Assembly: GCF_900129325.1 (NCBI RefSeq)
Contig: NZ_FQUP01000003.1
Span: 310,001 to 374,000, forward strand
Direction: 5' to 3'
Length of the DNA: 64,000 nt
Source of the DNA: Kaistia soli DSM 19436
GTDB taxonomy: Bacteria > Pseudomonadota > Alphaproteobacteria > Rhizobiales > Kaistiaceae
A program made the translations under genes and the position numbers. Position 1 is the first letter of the stretch. Each line of letters begins with the position of its first letter. Of this stretch, positions 35,492-45,700 are shown piece by piece. The notes below the pieces were generated by a model. The model was given only the letters and a program-made list of their open reading frames with translations. It ran no database searches and was not told where the DNA came from.

Positions 35492-36263
35492 GCTGCTGCG
35501 GGTCGAACATCTGCGGAAGAGCTACGCCACCGCCCTTCCCTGGGGCCGCAAGCCGCCGCCGGCGCTCAACGACGTGTCGGTCGTCGTCGAGCGCGGCAAG
35601 ACGCTTGGGCTCGTTGGTGAAAGCGGCAGCGGCAAGAGCACCCTTGGTCGCTGCATCCTTGGACTCACCCGGCCGGATAGCGGCGCGGTGATTTTCGACG
35701 GCGTCGAGGTGCAGGCGCTGTCCGGGCGTGCGCTTGCCGCCTTTCGCCGGCGCGTCCAGCCGGTGTTCCAGGATCCTTTCGGCAGCCTCGATCCGCGCTG
35801 GCCGGTCGGCCGCAGCGTGCGCGAGTCCCTCGATTGCTTCGGCATCGGCACGCCTGCCGACCGCGAACGCCGGGTACTCGATCTCTTTGACCGCGTCGGG
35901 CTCAACCCGGCTCTTGCCGGTCGACTGCCAACCCATCTCTCCGGCGGCCAGCGCCAGCGAGTCGGGATCGCCGCCGCCCTTGCGAGCGAGCCGGAATTGA
36001 TCATCGCCGACGAGCCGGTCAGCGCGCTGGACATGAGCGTCCAGGCGCAGATCCTCAATCTGCTCATGGACCTGCAGCAGGACCTCGGAGTCGCATCGAT
36101 CTTCATTACGCACGATCTCGGCGTCGTCGAGCATGTCAGCGACAATATCGCCGTGATGTATCGCGGCAGCATCGTCGAGATGGGCGAGACCGAAGCAGTC
36201 ATGAACCATCCGCAGCACGACTATACGCGCACGCTCCTCGCCGCCATTCCCCGCCCTCGCTGA
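35484..36263 (+). CDS. Peptide/nickel-type ABC transporter ATPase (DppF-like)
   Basis: A 259-residue ATPase: [21 protein letters not shown], Walker [11 protein letters not shown]-loop PVFQDPFGSLDPRWPVG, signature LSGGQRQRVGIAAAL, Walker B LIIADEPVSALDMSVQAQ, H-loop [13 protein letters not shown]. The ATG at 35484 overlaps the end of the DppD-like gene by 8 bp; the frame is open further upstream to 35289, but that part would overlap conserved DppD sequence. It completes the heterodimeric motor. Confidence 0.95.
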   Translation: MTELLRVEHLRKSYATALPWGRKPPPALNDVSVVVERGKTLGLVGESGSGKSTLGRCILGLTRPDSGAVIFDGVEVQALSGRALAAFRRRVQPVFQDPFGSLDPRWPVGRSVRESLDCFGIGTPADRERRVLDLFDRVGLNPALAGRLPTHLSGGQRQRVGIAAALASEPELIIADEPVSALDMSVQAQILNLLMDLQQDLGVASIFITHDLGVVEHVSDNIAVMYRGSIVEMGETEAVMNHPQHDYTRTLLAAIPRPR

Positions 36264-36283
36264 TCCTTGCCAAGGAGGCCCTT

Positions 36284-37090
36284 ATGCCGACAGCTCACGT
36301 GAATGGAATTACCATCAACTACGAGATCGACGGCAACGCGGCCGCCGAGGAAACCATCGTTCTTATCAACGGCCTCGCTGACGATCTGCTCTCTTGGGGC
36401 TTTCAGATTCCGGCTTTGGTCGATGCCGGCTATCGCGTGCTGCGCTTCGACAATCGCGGCATCGGCAAGACGGACCGGCCGCAGGGCCCCTACAGCTCCA
36501 GGCAGATGGCCGACGACGCCAAGGCGCTCGTCGATCATCTGGGGATCACGGGCTTCCACCTGATGGGCGTGTCGATGGGCGGCATGATCTCCGAGGAATA
36601 TGCCCTCGCCTATCCGGGCGATCTCAAATCGCTCACACTCGCCTGCACCTATGGCAAGGCCGACGCTTTCTGCCAGACCATGTTCGCGATGTGGGCCGAT
36701 CTCGCGAAGGAAGTCAGCGTGCCGTTCGTGATGCGCGACGTGGCGCTGTGGGCATTTACCGGCCCCTTCTTCGAGGAACGCCCCGGCGACGCCGCCGAAT
36801 TCGCAGCGGCCATGGCGGCGCTAGACCAGACCACTGACGTCTATCTCGCCCAGCTTGCGGTGATCCAGGATCACGACGCCACCGCCCGCCTCGGTGAGAT
36901 CAAGGTACCCACGCTGGTGCTGGCCGGCGAAGAAGACATCCTGATCCCGGTGCGGCTTTCCAGAAAGCTGTGCGAAGCCATTCCTGGCGCGCAATGGAAG
37001 ACGGTTCCAGGCGGCCATGCCTGCCTCTGGGAGAGCCCCGATCCGTTCAACAGCGCCTTCATCGAGTTCGTTCGCAGTGTCTCCGCTTAG
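36284..37090 (+). CDS. Alpha/beta hydrolase
   Basis: A 268-residue enzyme. The nucleophile elbow is GVSMGG (MGVSMGGMISEEYAL), the oxyanion strand is ETIVLINGLADD, the catalytic Asp lies in VLAGEEDILIP and the His in PGGHACLWESPD, which together give a complete Ser-Asp-His triad. The general pattern resembles 3-oxoadipate enol-lactonase/esterase-type hydrolases. There is no signal peptide, so it acts in the cytoplasm. Its position between transporter ATPases and the binding protein implies that it processes the imported compound, perhaps an ester, lactone or amide; the substrate is unknown. Confidence 0.9.
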   Translation: MPTAHVNGITINYEIDGNAAAEETIVLINGLADDLLSWGFQIPALVDAGYRVLRFDNRGIGKTDRPQGPYSSRQMADDAKALVDHLGITGFHLMGVSMGGMISEEYALAYPGDLKSLTLACTYGKADAFCQTMFAMWADLAKEVSVPFVMRDVALWAFTGPFFEERPGDAAEFAAAMAALDQTTDVYLAQLAVIQDHDATARLGEIKVPTLVLAGEEDILIPVRLSRKLCEAIPGAQWKTVPGGHACLWESPDPFNSAFIEFVRSVSA

Positions 37091-37117
37091 TCATCCGATC
37101 AGCCAAGGAACACGATC

Positions 37118-38674
37118 ATGCAACCCGCATTCCGACGGCGCCCCAGCGGCGCAAGAACGCTGAAGCTCACCCTCGCTGCGCTCTCGCTCGGCGCGCTGCT
37201 TGCCGTCGCCGGCAGTCCAGCGATCGCTGCCGGGATCAAGGACGGCGGCGATCTTCGCGCTGCACTCACCGGTGAACCCGATGTGCTCGATCCGGCGACC
37301 TCCTCGGTCTACACCGGCGCCCAGGTCTATGAGGGCATCTTCAGCAAACTTGTCGATATGGATGCGTCCGGCAAGTTCGTCCCCGATCTGGCGACCTCGT
37401 GGACCCAGATCGACGACAAGACCTGGAAATTCGACCTCGTCGGAAACGCCGCGTTCCATAATGGCGAGAAGTTCACCTCGGCCGACGTGAAATACACCTT
37501 CGAGCGGATCCTCGATCCCAAGACCGCCAGTGCGTATGCCGGCCTCTACGCCCAGATCGAATCCGTCGATGCCAGCGATCCGGCCGTCGCCGTTTTTCAT
37601 CTGAAGTCGGCCTTCGGACCGTTCCTCACCAACCTCGCTACCAATGGCGAAATCGTCAACAAGAAGGCTATCGAGAGCGGCGATCCGGCTCGCAACCCCG
37701 TCGGCACGGGTCCGTTCGAGTTCGTCGAATGGGTTCAGGGCGACCACATCACGCTCAAGAAGAACCCGAGCTATTTCAAGGCTGGCCTGCCGCATCTCGA
37801 CAGTGTCACATTCAAGTTTCTCCCCGTCGACCAGAGCCGCATCGACTCGCTGTCCGCTGGTGAACTCGACTGGGCCGACGCCGTCCCGCTCAACCTCGTC
37901 CCGACGCTGGCGTTTGATCCGCGCTTCACCTATGTGACCAGCCCGGTCGCCGGCATCCCCGATTTCCTGGCCTTCAACACCAAGCAACCGCCCTTCAACA
38001 ATCCGAAGGTTCGCCAGGCCGTTGCCCTCGCCATCAACCGTGCCGATATCCGCGACGTGGCTTACCTCGGCACCGGTGAACTCGGCCTCGAGGAAGTGCC
38101 GACCGGCTCGAAATGGTATGATCCGACCGGGATCTTCGCGGCCGAACCAGATATCGCCAAAGCCAAGCAGCTACTTTCGGAGGCTGGCTTTCCGAATGGC
38201 CTCGACGTCGAATATCTTGGCTTGCCGCAGTATCCGGAACTCTTGAAGACCGGCCAGGTCGTTCGCGACGAGCTTAAGGCGATCGGCATCAACATGACGA
38301 TCAAGCCCGTCGATGTCTCGGTGTGGTACGATGCCTATGTCTCGGGCAAGTATCAGGTCACTAGCGCGTATCAGGAACGGACGATCGACCCCGACAATTT
38401 CTACTCGCTGGTCATCAAGTCGGGCGGCCCGATCAATACCGTGGGTTATTCCAATCCTGCCGTCGACACGCTCATCGACAAGGCCGCCGCAAGCTCCGAC
38501 GAGGCCGAACGCAAGGATCTCTACAGGCAGATCCGCACGATCCTCACGAACGATGCACCGCTCGTGTTCTCGCACTACGAGACGCTCAATTATCTGATGA
38601 ACAAGAATGTCACCGGATCGGTCATCACGCCGACGCTCAGCCTGCACATGGAGAATGTGGGCTTCGCGGAGTAG
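37118..38674 (+). CDS. Periplasmic peptide/nickel-type solute-binding protein (SBP_bac_5)
   Basis: A 518-residue protein. The N-terminus RTLKLTLAALSLGALLAVAGSPAIAAGIKDGG is a typical Sec signal peptide with cleavage near AIA-AG. LDPATSSVYTGAQVYEGIFSKLV, FHNGEKFTSADVKYTFERILDP, GTGPFEFVEWVQGDHITLKKNPSYF and the later QAVALAINRADIRDVAY are the DppA/OppA hallmarks. It delivers the substrate to the DppBC-like channel. Placing the binding protein last in the operon is a little unusual, since it often comes first. Confidence 0.95.
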   Translation: MQPAFRRRPSGARTLKLTLAALSLGALLAVAGSPAIAAGIKDGGDLRAALTGEPDVLDPATSSVYTGAQVYEGIFSKLVDMDASGKFVPDLATSWTQIDDKTWKFDLVGNAAFHNGEKFTSADVKYTFERILDPKTASAYAGLYAQIESVDASDPAVAVFHLKSAFGPFLTNLATNGEIVNKKAIESGDPARNPVGTGPFEFVEWVQGDHITLKKNPSYFKAGLPHLDSVTFKFLPVDQSRIDSLSAGELDWADAVPLNLVPTLAFDPRFTYVTSPVAGIPDFLAFNTKQPPFNNPKVRQAVALAINRADIRDVAYLGTGELGLEEVPTGSKWYDPTGIFAAEPDIAKAKQLLSEAGFPNGLDVEYLGLPQYPELLKTGQVVRDELKAIGINMTIKPVDVSVWYDAYVSGKYQVTSAYQERTIDPDNFYSLVIKSGGPINTVGYSNPAVDTLIDKAAASSDEAERKDLYRQIRTILTNDAPLVFSHYETLNYLMNKNVTGSVITPTLSLHMENVGFAE

Positions 38675-38699
38675 CCGAATAGCCGGCCATACAAACGAA

Positions 38700-38727
38700 G
38701 CGGCCAGCTCCATTGTGGGCTGGCCGC
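38700..38727 (+). terminator. Hairpin terminator after the Dpp-like operon
   Basis: A 9-bp perfect stem, GCGGCCAGC (38700-38708) with GCTGGCCGC (38719-38727), encloses a 10-nt loop 25 bp past the solute-binding-protein stop. Only a short weak T tract follows (AATTCCTTC), so it may be inefficient or aided by other factors. Confidence 0.6.
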
Positions 38728-39045
38728 AATTCCTTCAGTCGCTTTCGACATGATGCGGGCAGAAATCAGATGCCGCCGTCGATGGCGTCCAGACTGCAGA
38801 TGAACACGCTGACGGCTTGGTGCATTCCTCGCAACAAGACGGATGCCGGTCGAATTTCGCAGGTCGTCAACGTCCTGCCGCATGCAATGTCCGCCGCGTC
38901 CATCGGACGCGCGCGAGTGGACCACTTCTGCCCCCATTTGGACAGATGGCTAGCAACGCGTGCGGCATCGCCGCCAGCCGGTGGGCTCTAGCTCAAAGAC
39001 GCCCAACACGACGAACGGGCCGTCACTCCGCGGCGATGCAGCGAC
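38728..39045. other. Gene-free stretch between the Dpp-like operon and the IalB gene
   Basis: No convincing gene on either strand. On the minus strand, frames near 38766-38825 end in a short FICSLDAIDGGI-stop that faintly recalls the DGGI end of dehydrogenases, but it is too short to call. Both flanking transcripts converge here. Confidence 0.5.
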
Positions 39046-39627
39046 TCAATCTCTCAGAGCTGGCACGGCTTCAGCGATTCCCTTCAGCGGAACCTTGAGG
39101 GCGATGGGCTGGCCAGTGGTTGCGACGAAGGTCACGGTCGCCTCGGCTGCCGCGCCCAATTCCTTGGAAAGCGCATTGTCGAACGGACCTGCAGCTTCGC
39201 AGCCCTGCGGATCGCAAAGGACATAATCGAACTTGCGGGGCTTCCCGGCGCCGACCGTCAACACGATGCCAGGCCTTGTCAGCACACCAAGTGGCACGCG
39301 CAGGGCAAAGATCGGCTTTCCAGTGGCGTCGTTGCCGATCTCCCAGACCAAGAGGTTCTGCTGAGTCTTGTTGTTGATCACCCGCAGATTGGCCGCGCAG
39401 GTTCGCTTGGCATCCTTCGACAGGCTGTCATGGCAGGTGACAGTCCAATTGTCATAGACAACCGTTTCCGTGCGCTGGGGCGCGCTGGCCGCCGGCTTCG
39501 GCGTGCTAGGCGCCGGCTTGGGCGCAGGGGTCTGGGCGAGAGCCTGTGACATCATCAGGCCCGCAAAGATGCCGATTGCCAAGCCGGCCCGGGCGGCCGG
39601 ACGAGCAGAACCAAGCGCGCGTTGCAT
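39046..39627 (-). CDS. Invasion-associated locus B (IalB) family protein
   Basis: A 193-residue secreted protein. MQRALGSARPAARAGLAIGIFAGLMMSQALAQ is a signal peptide, followed by a Pro/Ala/Lys-rich linker and the IalB domain: DNWTVTCHD, RTCAANLRVINNKTQQNLLVWEIG, LRVPLGVLTRPGIVLTVG, YVLCDPQGCEAAGPFD and SKELGAAAEATVTF. The four cysteines probably pair in the periplasm. The family is named after Bartonella IalB, but it is widespread in Hyphomicrobiales and its molecular role is unclear. The ATG at 39627 is preferred over 39735, since GAAGGA lies 6 nt upstream and the signal peptide begins there. Confidence 0.9.
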   Translation of the reverse strand: MQRALGSARPAARAGLAIGIFAGLMMSQALAQTPAPKPAPSTPKPAASAPQRTETVVYDNWTVTCHDSLSKDAKRTCAANLRVINNKTQQNLLVWEIGNDATGKPIFALRVPLGVLTRPGIVLTVGAGKPRKFDYVLCDPQGCEAAGPFDNALSKELGAAAEATVTFVATTGQPIALKVPLKGIAEAVPALRD

Positions 39628-39693
39628 CTGGACTTCCTTCTTTGCGGATTGACACAGGGCCGTCGCGAGCCGAACCGGCGCCTTATAGTGAAG

Positions 39694-39722
39694 GCGGGCC
39701 GACCTCCGAAAGGTCGGCCCGC
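39694..39722 (-). terminator. Strong hairpin between the autotransporter and IalB genes
   Basis: A perfect 12-bp stem, GCGGGCCGACCT (39694-39705) with AGGTCGGCCCGC (39711-39722), has a 5-nt loop and lies 26 bp after the autotransporter stop and before the IalB start. It probably ends the autotransporter transcript, so IalB would have its own promoter in the 70 bp that remain. The following U tract is poor. Confidence 0.7.
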
Positions 39723-39748
39723 AATTTACGGCCACATAGGGTGTCGCT

Positions 39749-42700
39749 TTACCAGTTGTAGCGCACGCCCGTCAGCGTCGTCCCCGAGGTGAACTCGTTG
39801 TTGAACTTGACATCCGCGTTTACGAAGCCGCTCCAGCCGCTGTTCTTGCCGAAGAGATTGAGGCTGCCGCCCACCTCGCCGAAGGCGCCGCTGAAATCAT
39901 CAGTGGCGGTGAACGGCGTGCCCGCGTTGAGGATCGTGGCGGCATTGTCGCCATCGAACTCGTACCACAGGCGACCGACGGCCGATGCTTCGATCCAGTA
40001 GGTCTCGGCATCATAGACGCGCCCGCCAAAGCGAGCGCCCACCGCGCCGCGCAGACTTTCGCCATCGTTGAATTCGACGGTTGTGTTCGAGACGCTGCCC
40101 ATGTTGTCGATACTGGCATTGACATAAGCAAGCGTTGCGACCGGCTCGAAGAAAATCTGCGGCGTCCACTGGATGCGGTAACCCGAGTCGAGGACGAAGC
40201 CGAGGGACGTCACATCGGACGACTGGCTGGCCCCGCCATAGCTAGACAGCGTCGGCGCGGTGTAGTCGAGATTGAGGAAGTCCGCCTTGACGAGGCCGTC
40301 GAGGAAGAAACCGCCATTGATATAGGTGCCGTAGACACCAACCGTGCCGCCGCTGTAGTCGCCCGAAGTCGGGGAATTGTCGAAATTGAGCTGCGACTTG
40401 ACATAGCCGCCGAGGACACCGAACAGCAGCGCCGACTTGTCGGTGATGTTGCCGCCGATATCGGCTCCGGCCATGAAGCCATAGGTGTTCTGGTTGTAGG
40501 ACGTGTCGAAATCGAAGTTCTTGTCGAGCACGCTATAACCGACATTGCTGTCTCTGTTCATCCAGCTGCCGATCGCCTTGGCCCAGACGCCTGGAGCGAG
40601 GCTCTTCTGGGCGGCATCGGCCGCAGCGGTCGATGCATCAGCCGGCGTCGCCGAGGGCGGATTGAGGAAGTAGGAGCGAAGGTCGGCCTGACGATCAAGC
40701 CAGAGCCCTGCGGTCTCATGCCAGATCGTCTGCGCACCGGTGACGAAGGACGGAAACTCCAGCGCTTCCTGATCCGGAAGTCCGACGAGAAGCTGCGTCG
40801 TTCCTGTGGCCGTCGGCGCCGTTGCGAGATCGTAGAAGAACAGGCCTTTGTCAATGATTCCGCCAAATCGGCTCGAGTAGTTGTCCGAACTGGGATCGAT
40901 CACGAAGTTGCCGGAAGCGATAGTGCCGTTCTGGGCCTCGACGACGGCAATGCCTGTCGGGTTGTAGCCGCCCGGTCCCGAATTGACGTCATTGATCAGG
41001 ATCTGCGTCGTTCCGAATGTCACCTGGCCGGCGATCGGATTGCCGTTCACGTCGAGGCCACCGACCAACAGCATGTCGGACGTCGAACCGGAACCGCCCA
41101 GATAGGCGTCGACGGCCAGAGTGCTGTTTCCAACGCCGGTGAACGTCCCGCTGGTGTATGTGACGTCACGGTTGGCGTTGAAGGCGAGCTGACCGGCGCT
41201 TTCATCGCTGAGGCTCACCAGACCGACGCCGACGCCGGTCGGATCGCCGTTCACGAAGCTCTCCAGCGACGACAGGTTGGTCTGCTCCCCAACTGCGCCA
41301 TTCAGCGCCGTCTGGATCCGGCCGGGATTGTTGAGCGTATCGAAACCGCCGCCGAGGCTGTTGTTGCCGACGACGACCCAGGTGTTCGAGCTGTAGTTGT
41401 TGAAGACGTCAGCGCTGTCGGTGAGGCCGATCCGGCCGACCAGCGTGCCGTAGTTGTTGATCGTCGTCGCGCCGCCAGTCGCCTCGATGGCCATGCGGAT
41501 CGCCGCTGCCTCGAGATTGGCGTTGGACGGACTGCTGCCGTCATAAGGCCATGACGTGACCAAGGCGCCGCTGGCGATGTCGATCATCGCTCCGGTGCCG
41601 CTCGTCACCGAGAGCACCGCATTGTTCGAGTCGACACCCGACGCCGAGACCACCGAATTGGCTCCGATCGAGAGGGCTGCCGCGCCGCCACTGGCGATCG
41701 TGATGCCCCTGCCCGTTCCGGTCTCGTCGCTGTCACCACGGATGGCACTTCCGCTACCGATAGAGACGGCGACGTCGCCAGAAGCAGATGCCGAGACCGC
41801 ATCCGTACCGGCCTTGACCAACGCTCCGGTCCCAACGGCCACAGTCGCGTCGTCGCTTCCGCCGCCGGCAGAATTAGTCACGACGATGCCCGTCCCGCCA
41901 ACATAAACAGCGCTTTGCGAACCGGTGGTCACCGAGATGTCGCCCGAACCACCCGAGAGCTTGGTCGCGGAGATGCCAGCGGCGCTGGCCGAGATCGTAG
42001 TGCCATTTGCCGTCGTGATGACGGCGTCGCCATCCTGCGCTTCGCCATAGGCGATCAAGCCGTTGGCCGCAGACACATTGGCATTCGCCGAGATCGTGAT
42101 GTCGCCTTCGCCATCGGTCTTGGAGACCGTCACGCCCGCATCGCCGGCAGAAATCTGGCCCGACATGGTGACGAGAAGATCGCCGTCGCCCGACTCTTGA
42201 TCGACGCTGATGCCGTTGCCGCCCGCCGTGATGGCCGCGGCCGTGTTGACGATCACGGCGCTGGTGCCATCGCCGTCGCCGTACGACTTGCTGACCGAGA
42301 TGCCGTCTCCGCCGGAAACGATCGTTCCGCTGAGCGTCGTCGATACCTGAACGAGACCCGCTCCGCCGACATTGACCACGGAAACGCCATCGCTGCCGGT
42401 GGACGCTCCCGAGCGGCCGCTGATCGGCCCATCGATGGCGACGGTGGTATCGCCATCGCCACCCTTGAACGCGAAGACGCCGAGCCCATCCGACTGCACG
42501 GAGGCGAGAACGTCGATATTGACATCACCGCTGCCCGCGCCAACGCCGGCGACACCGATGGTACCGGCCGCGACGGCGCCCGCGGTGGTGACGTCGACCG
42601 AGATATCTTGGCCTATGGCGATGCCGGCGACGCCGACGAGGCCCGCGGCCACCGTGCCCTCGTTGTCGACGACGACGTCATTGCCATCGCCGATGCCGAG

Positions 42701-45700
42701 GCCGATTACGCCGGCCGTCTCTGCGGTCACGCTGCCCGTCCCGGTATTCAGTACCGTCACGGCATTATCGTTGCCGAAGGCGAAGCCGCCGACACCGACA
42801 AGCCCGGCCACCACCGTGCCGCTGTTGCTGGTGGCAATCGTGTTGTCGTCGCCGACGCCGACACTGATGACCCCAGCGAGGTCGGGATCGACCGAGCCGT
42901 AATTGATGGTGTTGACGATATTGTTGTCGCCGACCACCAAGCCGCCAACGCCGATCTCGCCCGCCGTCACAGTGCCGCTATTGCCAACACCGACCGTGTT
43001 GCCATCACCGATGCCAACACCAATCACCCCGGCAAAGCCGGCGTCGACCACGCCTGCATCAGCATTGAGGACAAGCACCGAATTGTTATCGCCTGTCGCG
43101 AGGCCGCCGACGCCGATAAGCTCGGCCGTGACCGCTCCGGTATTGGTGGAGGTGATCGTGTTGCTGTCGCCATCGCCGACAGCGATCAACCCCGCCGCGT
43201 CCGAGTCGATGGTGCCGCGGTTCCTTGCATCAACGATGTTGTAATCGCCGAACGCAAGGCCGCCGACGCCAACCACCCCGGCTGTCGCTGAGCCGCTGTT
43301 TCCAACATCCACGGTATTGTCATCGCCGATGGCGACGCCGATGACCCCGGCAGCATCCGAAGACACAATGCCGTGGTTTCTTGCATCGACGATATTGTCA
43401 TCACCGGCCACGAGACCGCCGACACCGACCAAGCCTGCTGCGACTGTGCCGTTGCTGCCAACGCCGACGATGTTGCCATCGCCGATGGCGATGCCCATCA
43501 CCCCGGCAATGTCAGCGTCGACCGTGCCCTGGTTTCTGACGTCGACGGTATTGTTATCACCGTCCGCCAAGCCACCGACACCGACCAGACCAGCCGTCAC
43601 CGTACCGTAGTTGCGGACGTCGACGGCGTTGTCATCACCGGCACCGACGCCAATCACACCCGCAAGGCCGGCCGTGACGGTCCCATCGTTCCTCGCCGCG
43701 ACCGTGTCGTTGTCGCCGACGCCGAGTGCGCCGACGCCAACGAGGCCCGCAGCAACCACGCCGTTGTTTCCAACATTGATCGCACTGTCGTCGCCGATGC
43801 CGATCCCGATCACGCCGGCGACATCTGCCGTCACGCTGCCATTGCTGGCATTCATCACAGTGACTGCGCTGTCGTCGCCATAGGCGAGACCACCGACGCC
43901 GACGAGGCCGGCCGTCACCGAGCCGAAATTCTGAGTGCTGACGATGTTGCTGTCGCCGACGCCGACGCCGATCAATCCCGCAGTATCCGCCTCGATCGTG
44001 CCGCGGTTCCAAACGCCGACCACATTGCCGTCACCGACAGCTAGTCCGCCAACGCCGACCAGGCCGGCTGTGACGCTACCGCTGTTTCCAACACTAAGCT
44101 GGTTGCTATCGCCAATGCCGACGCCGATCACGCCGGCAAGGCCCGCATCGACCGTGCCGAAACGGTCGTTCAGCACGCTCACCGAGCTGTCGTCGCCATA
44201 GGCAAGCCCGCCGACGCCGACGAGGCCCGCCGTCACTGCGCCGTTGTTGCTGACCGAGATCGAATTGTCGTCGCCGACGGCCACGCCGATGACGCCCGCG
44301 AGGCCTGCATCGACCGCGCCGTAATTCCGCACATCGACGGCGTTCTCGTCGCCAACAGCCAGCCCCCCGACACCCACGAGGCCGGCCGTCACCGAGCCAT
44401 AGTTGCGAGCGCTGACACTGTTGTCTTCACCGACTGCGACACCGATCAGCCCTGCGGTATCTGCGTCGATCGAACCACTGTTCCTCACACCCACCGAGCT
44501 GTCGTCGCCGACGACAAGCCCGCCGACGCCCACCAAGCCGGCCGTGACTATGCCGCTATTTCCGACGCGAACCCGGTTGTCGTCGCCGATACCAACGCCG
44601 ATCACGCCGGCAAGGCCCGCATCGACCGTGCCGTCGCGATCATTCAGCACGCTCACGGAGCTATCATCGCCATAGGCAAGCCCGCCGACGCCGATGAGAC
44701 CGGCAGTAACCGCGCCGTTATTGCTGACCGAGATTGTGTTGTCGTCGCCGACACCCACACCGATCACGCCAGCGATGCCGGCATCGACCGTGCCGTAATT
44801 CCTCGCCTCGATCGAGTTGTCGTCGCCGACCGCCAGACCGGCGACGCCCACGAGGCCGGCGATCACATGGCCGCTGTTTCCAGCTTCGACCCTGTTGTCG
44901 TCACCGATGCCGATGCCGACCACGCCGGCGATGTCCGAGGTCACGCTGCCATTGCCGGCGTTCACCGCCGTCACCGCGCTATCGTCGCCATAGGAAAGTG
45001 CGCCGACGCCGACGACGCCAGCCGTTATCGAGCCGAAATTGCGGGCGCTGACGCTGTTGTCGTCGCCGACGCCGACACCGATCAGCCCTGCGACATCGGC
45101 GTCGATCGTGCCGCTATTTCTTACGCTGACCAGGTTGTCATCGCCGACAACGAGGCCACCAACGCCCACCAGACCTGCCGTGACGGTGCCGTTGTTTCCG
45201 GCACGAACCGTATTGTCATCGCCGATGGCAACGCCGATCACGCCCGCGAGACCGGCGTTCACATTACCGTAGCTGTCGTTCAGGACGGTGACCGAGCTGT
45301 CGTCGCCATAGGCAAGACCGCCGACGCCGATCAGGCCCGCGGTCACCGCACCATTGTTGTCAGCCGAAATCGTGTTGTCGTCGCCAACGCCAACGCCGAT
45401 CACCCCGAAGATACCGGCGTTCACCGTCGTGTAATTGATCGCGTCGATCGTGTTGCCATCGCCAACTCCGAGCGCTCCAACTCCGAAAACGCCCGCCGTG
45501 ATCGTGCCCTTGTTGGTCGCATCGACCGTGTTGCCGTCACCGATTCCGACGCCCAGTGCACCCGCGAGACCGGCGTTCACATTACCGTAGCTGTCGTTCA
45601 GGACGGTGACCGAGCTGTCGTCGCCATAGGCAAGACCGCCGACGCCGATCAGGCCAGCCGTGACCGCGCCATTGTTGCCAGCCGAGATCGTATTATCGTC

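Noticed and set aside
38766-38825. A possible dehydrogenase tail (FICSLDAIDGGI-stop) on the minus strand
   Set aside because: Only about 12 residues resemble the family; no preceding SDR sequence and not enough to separate from chance.
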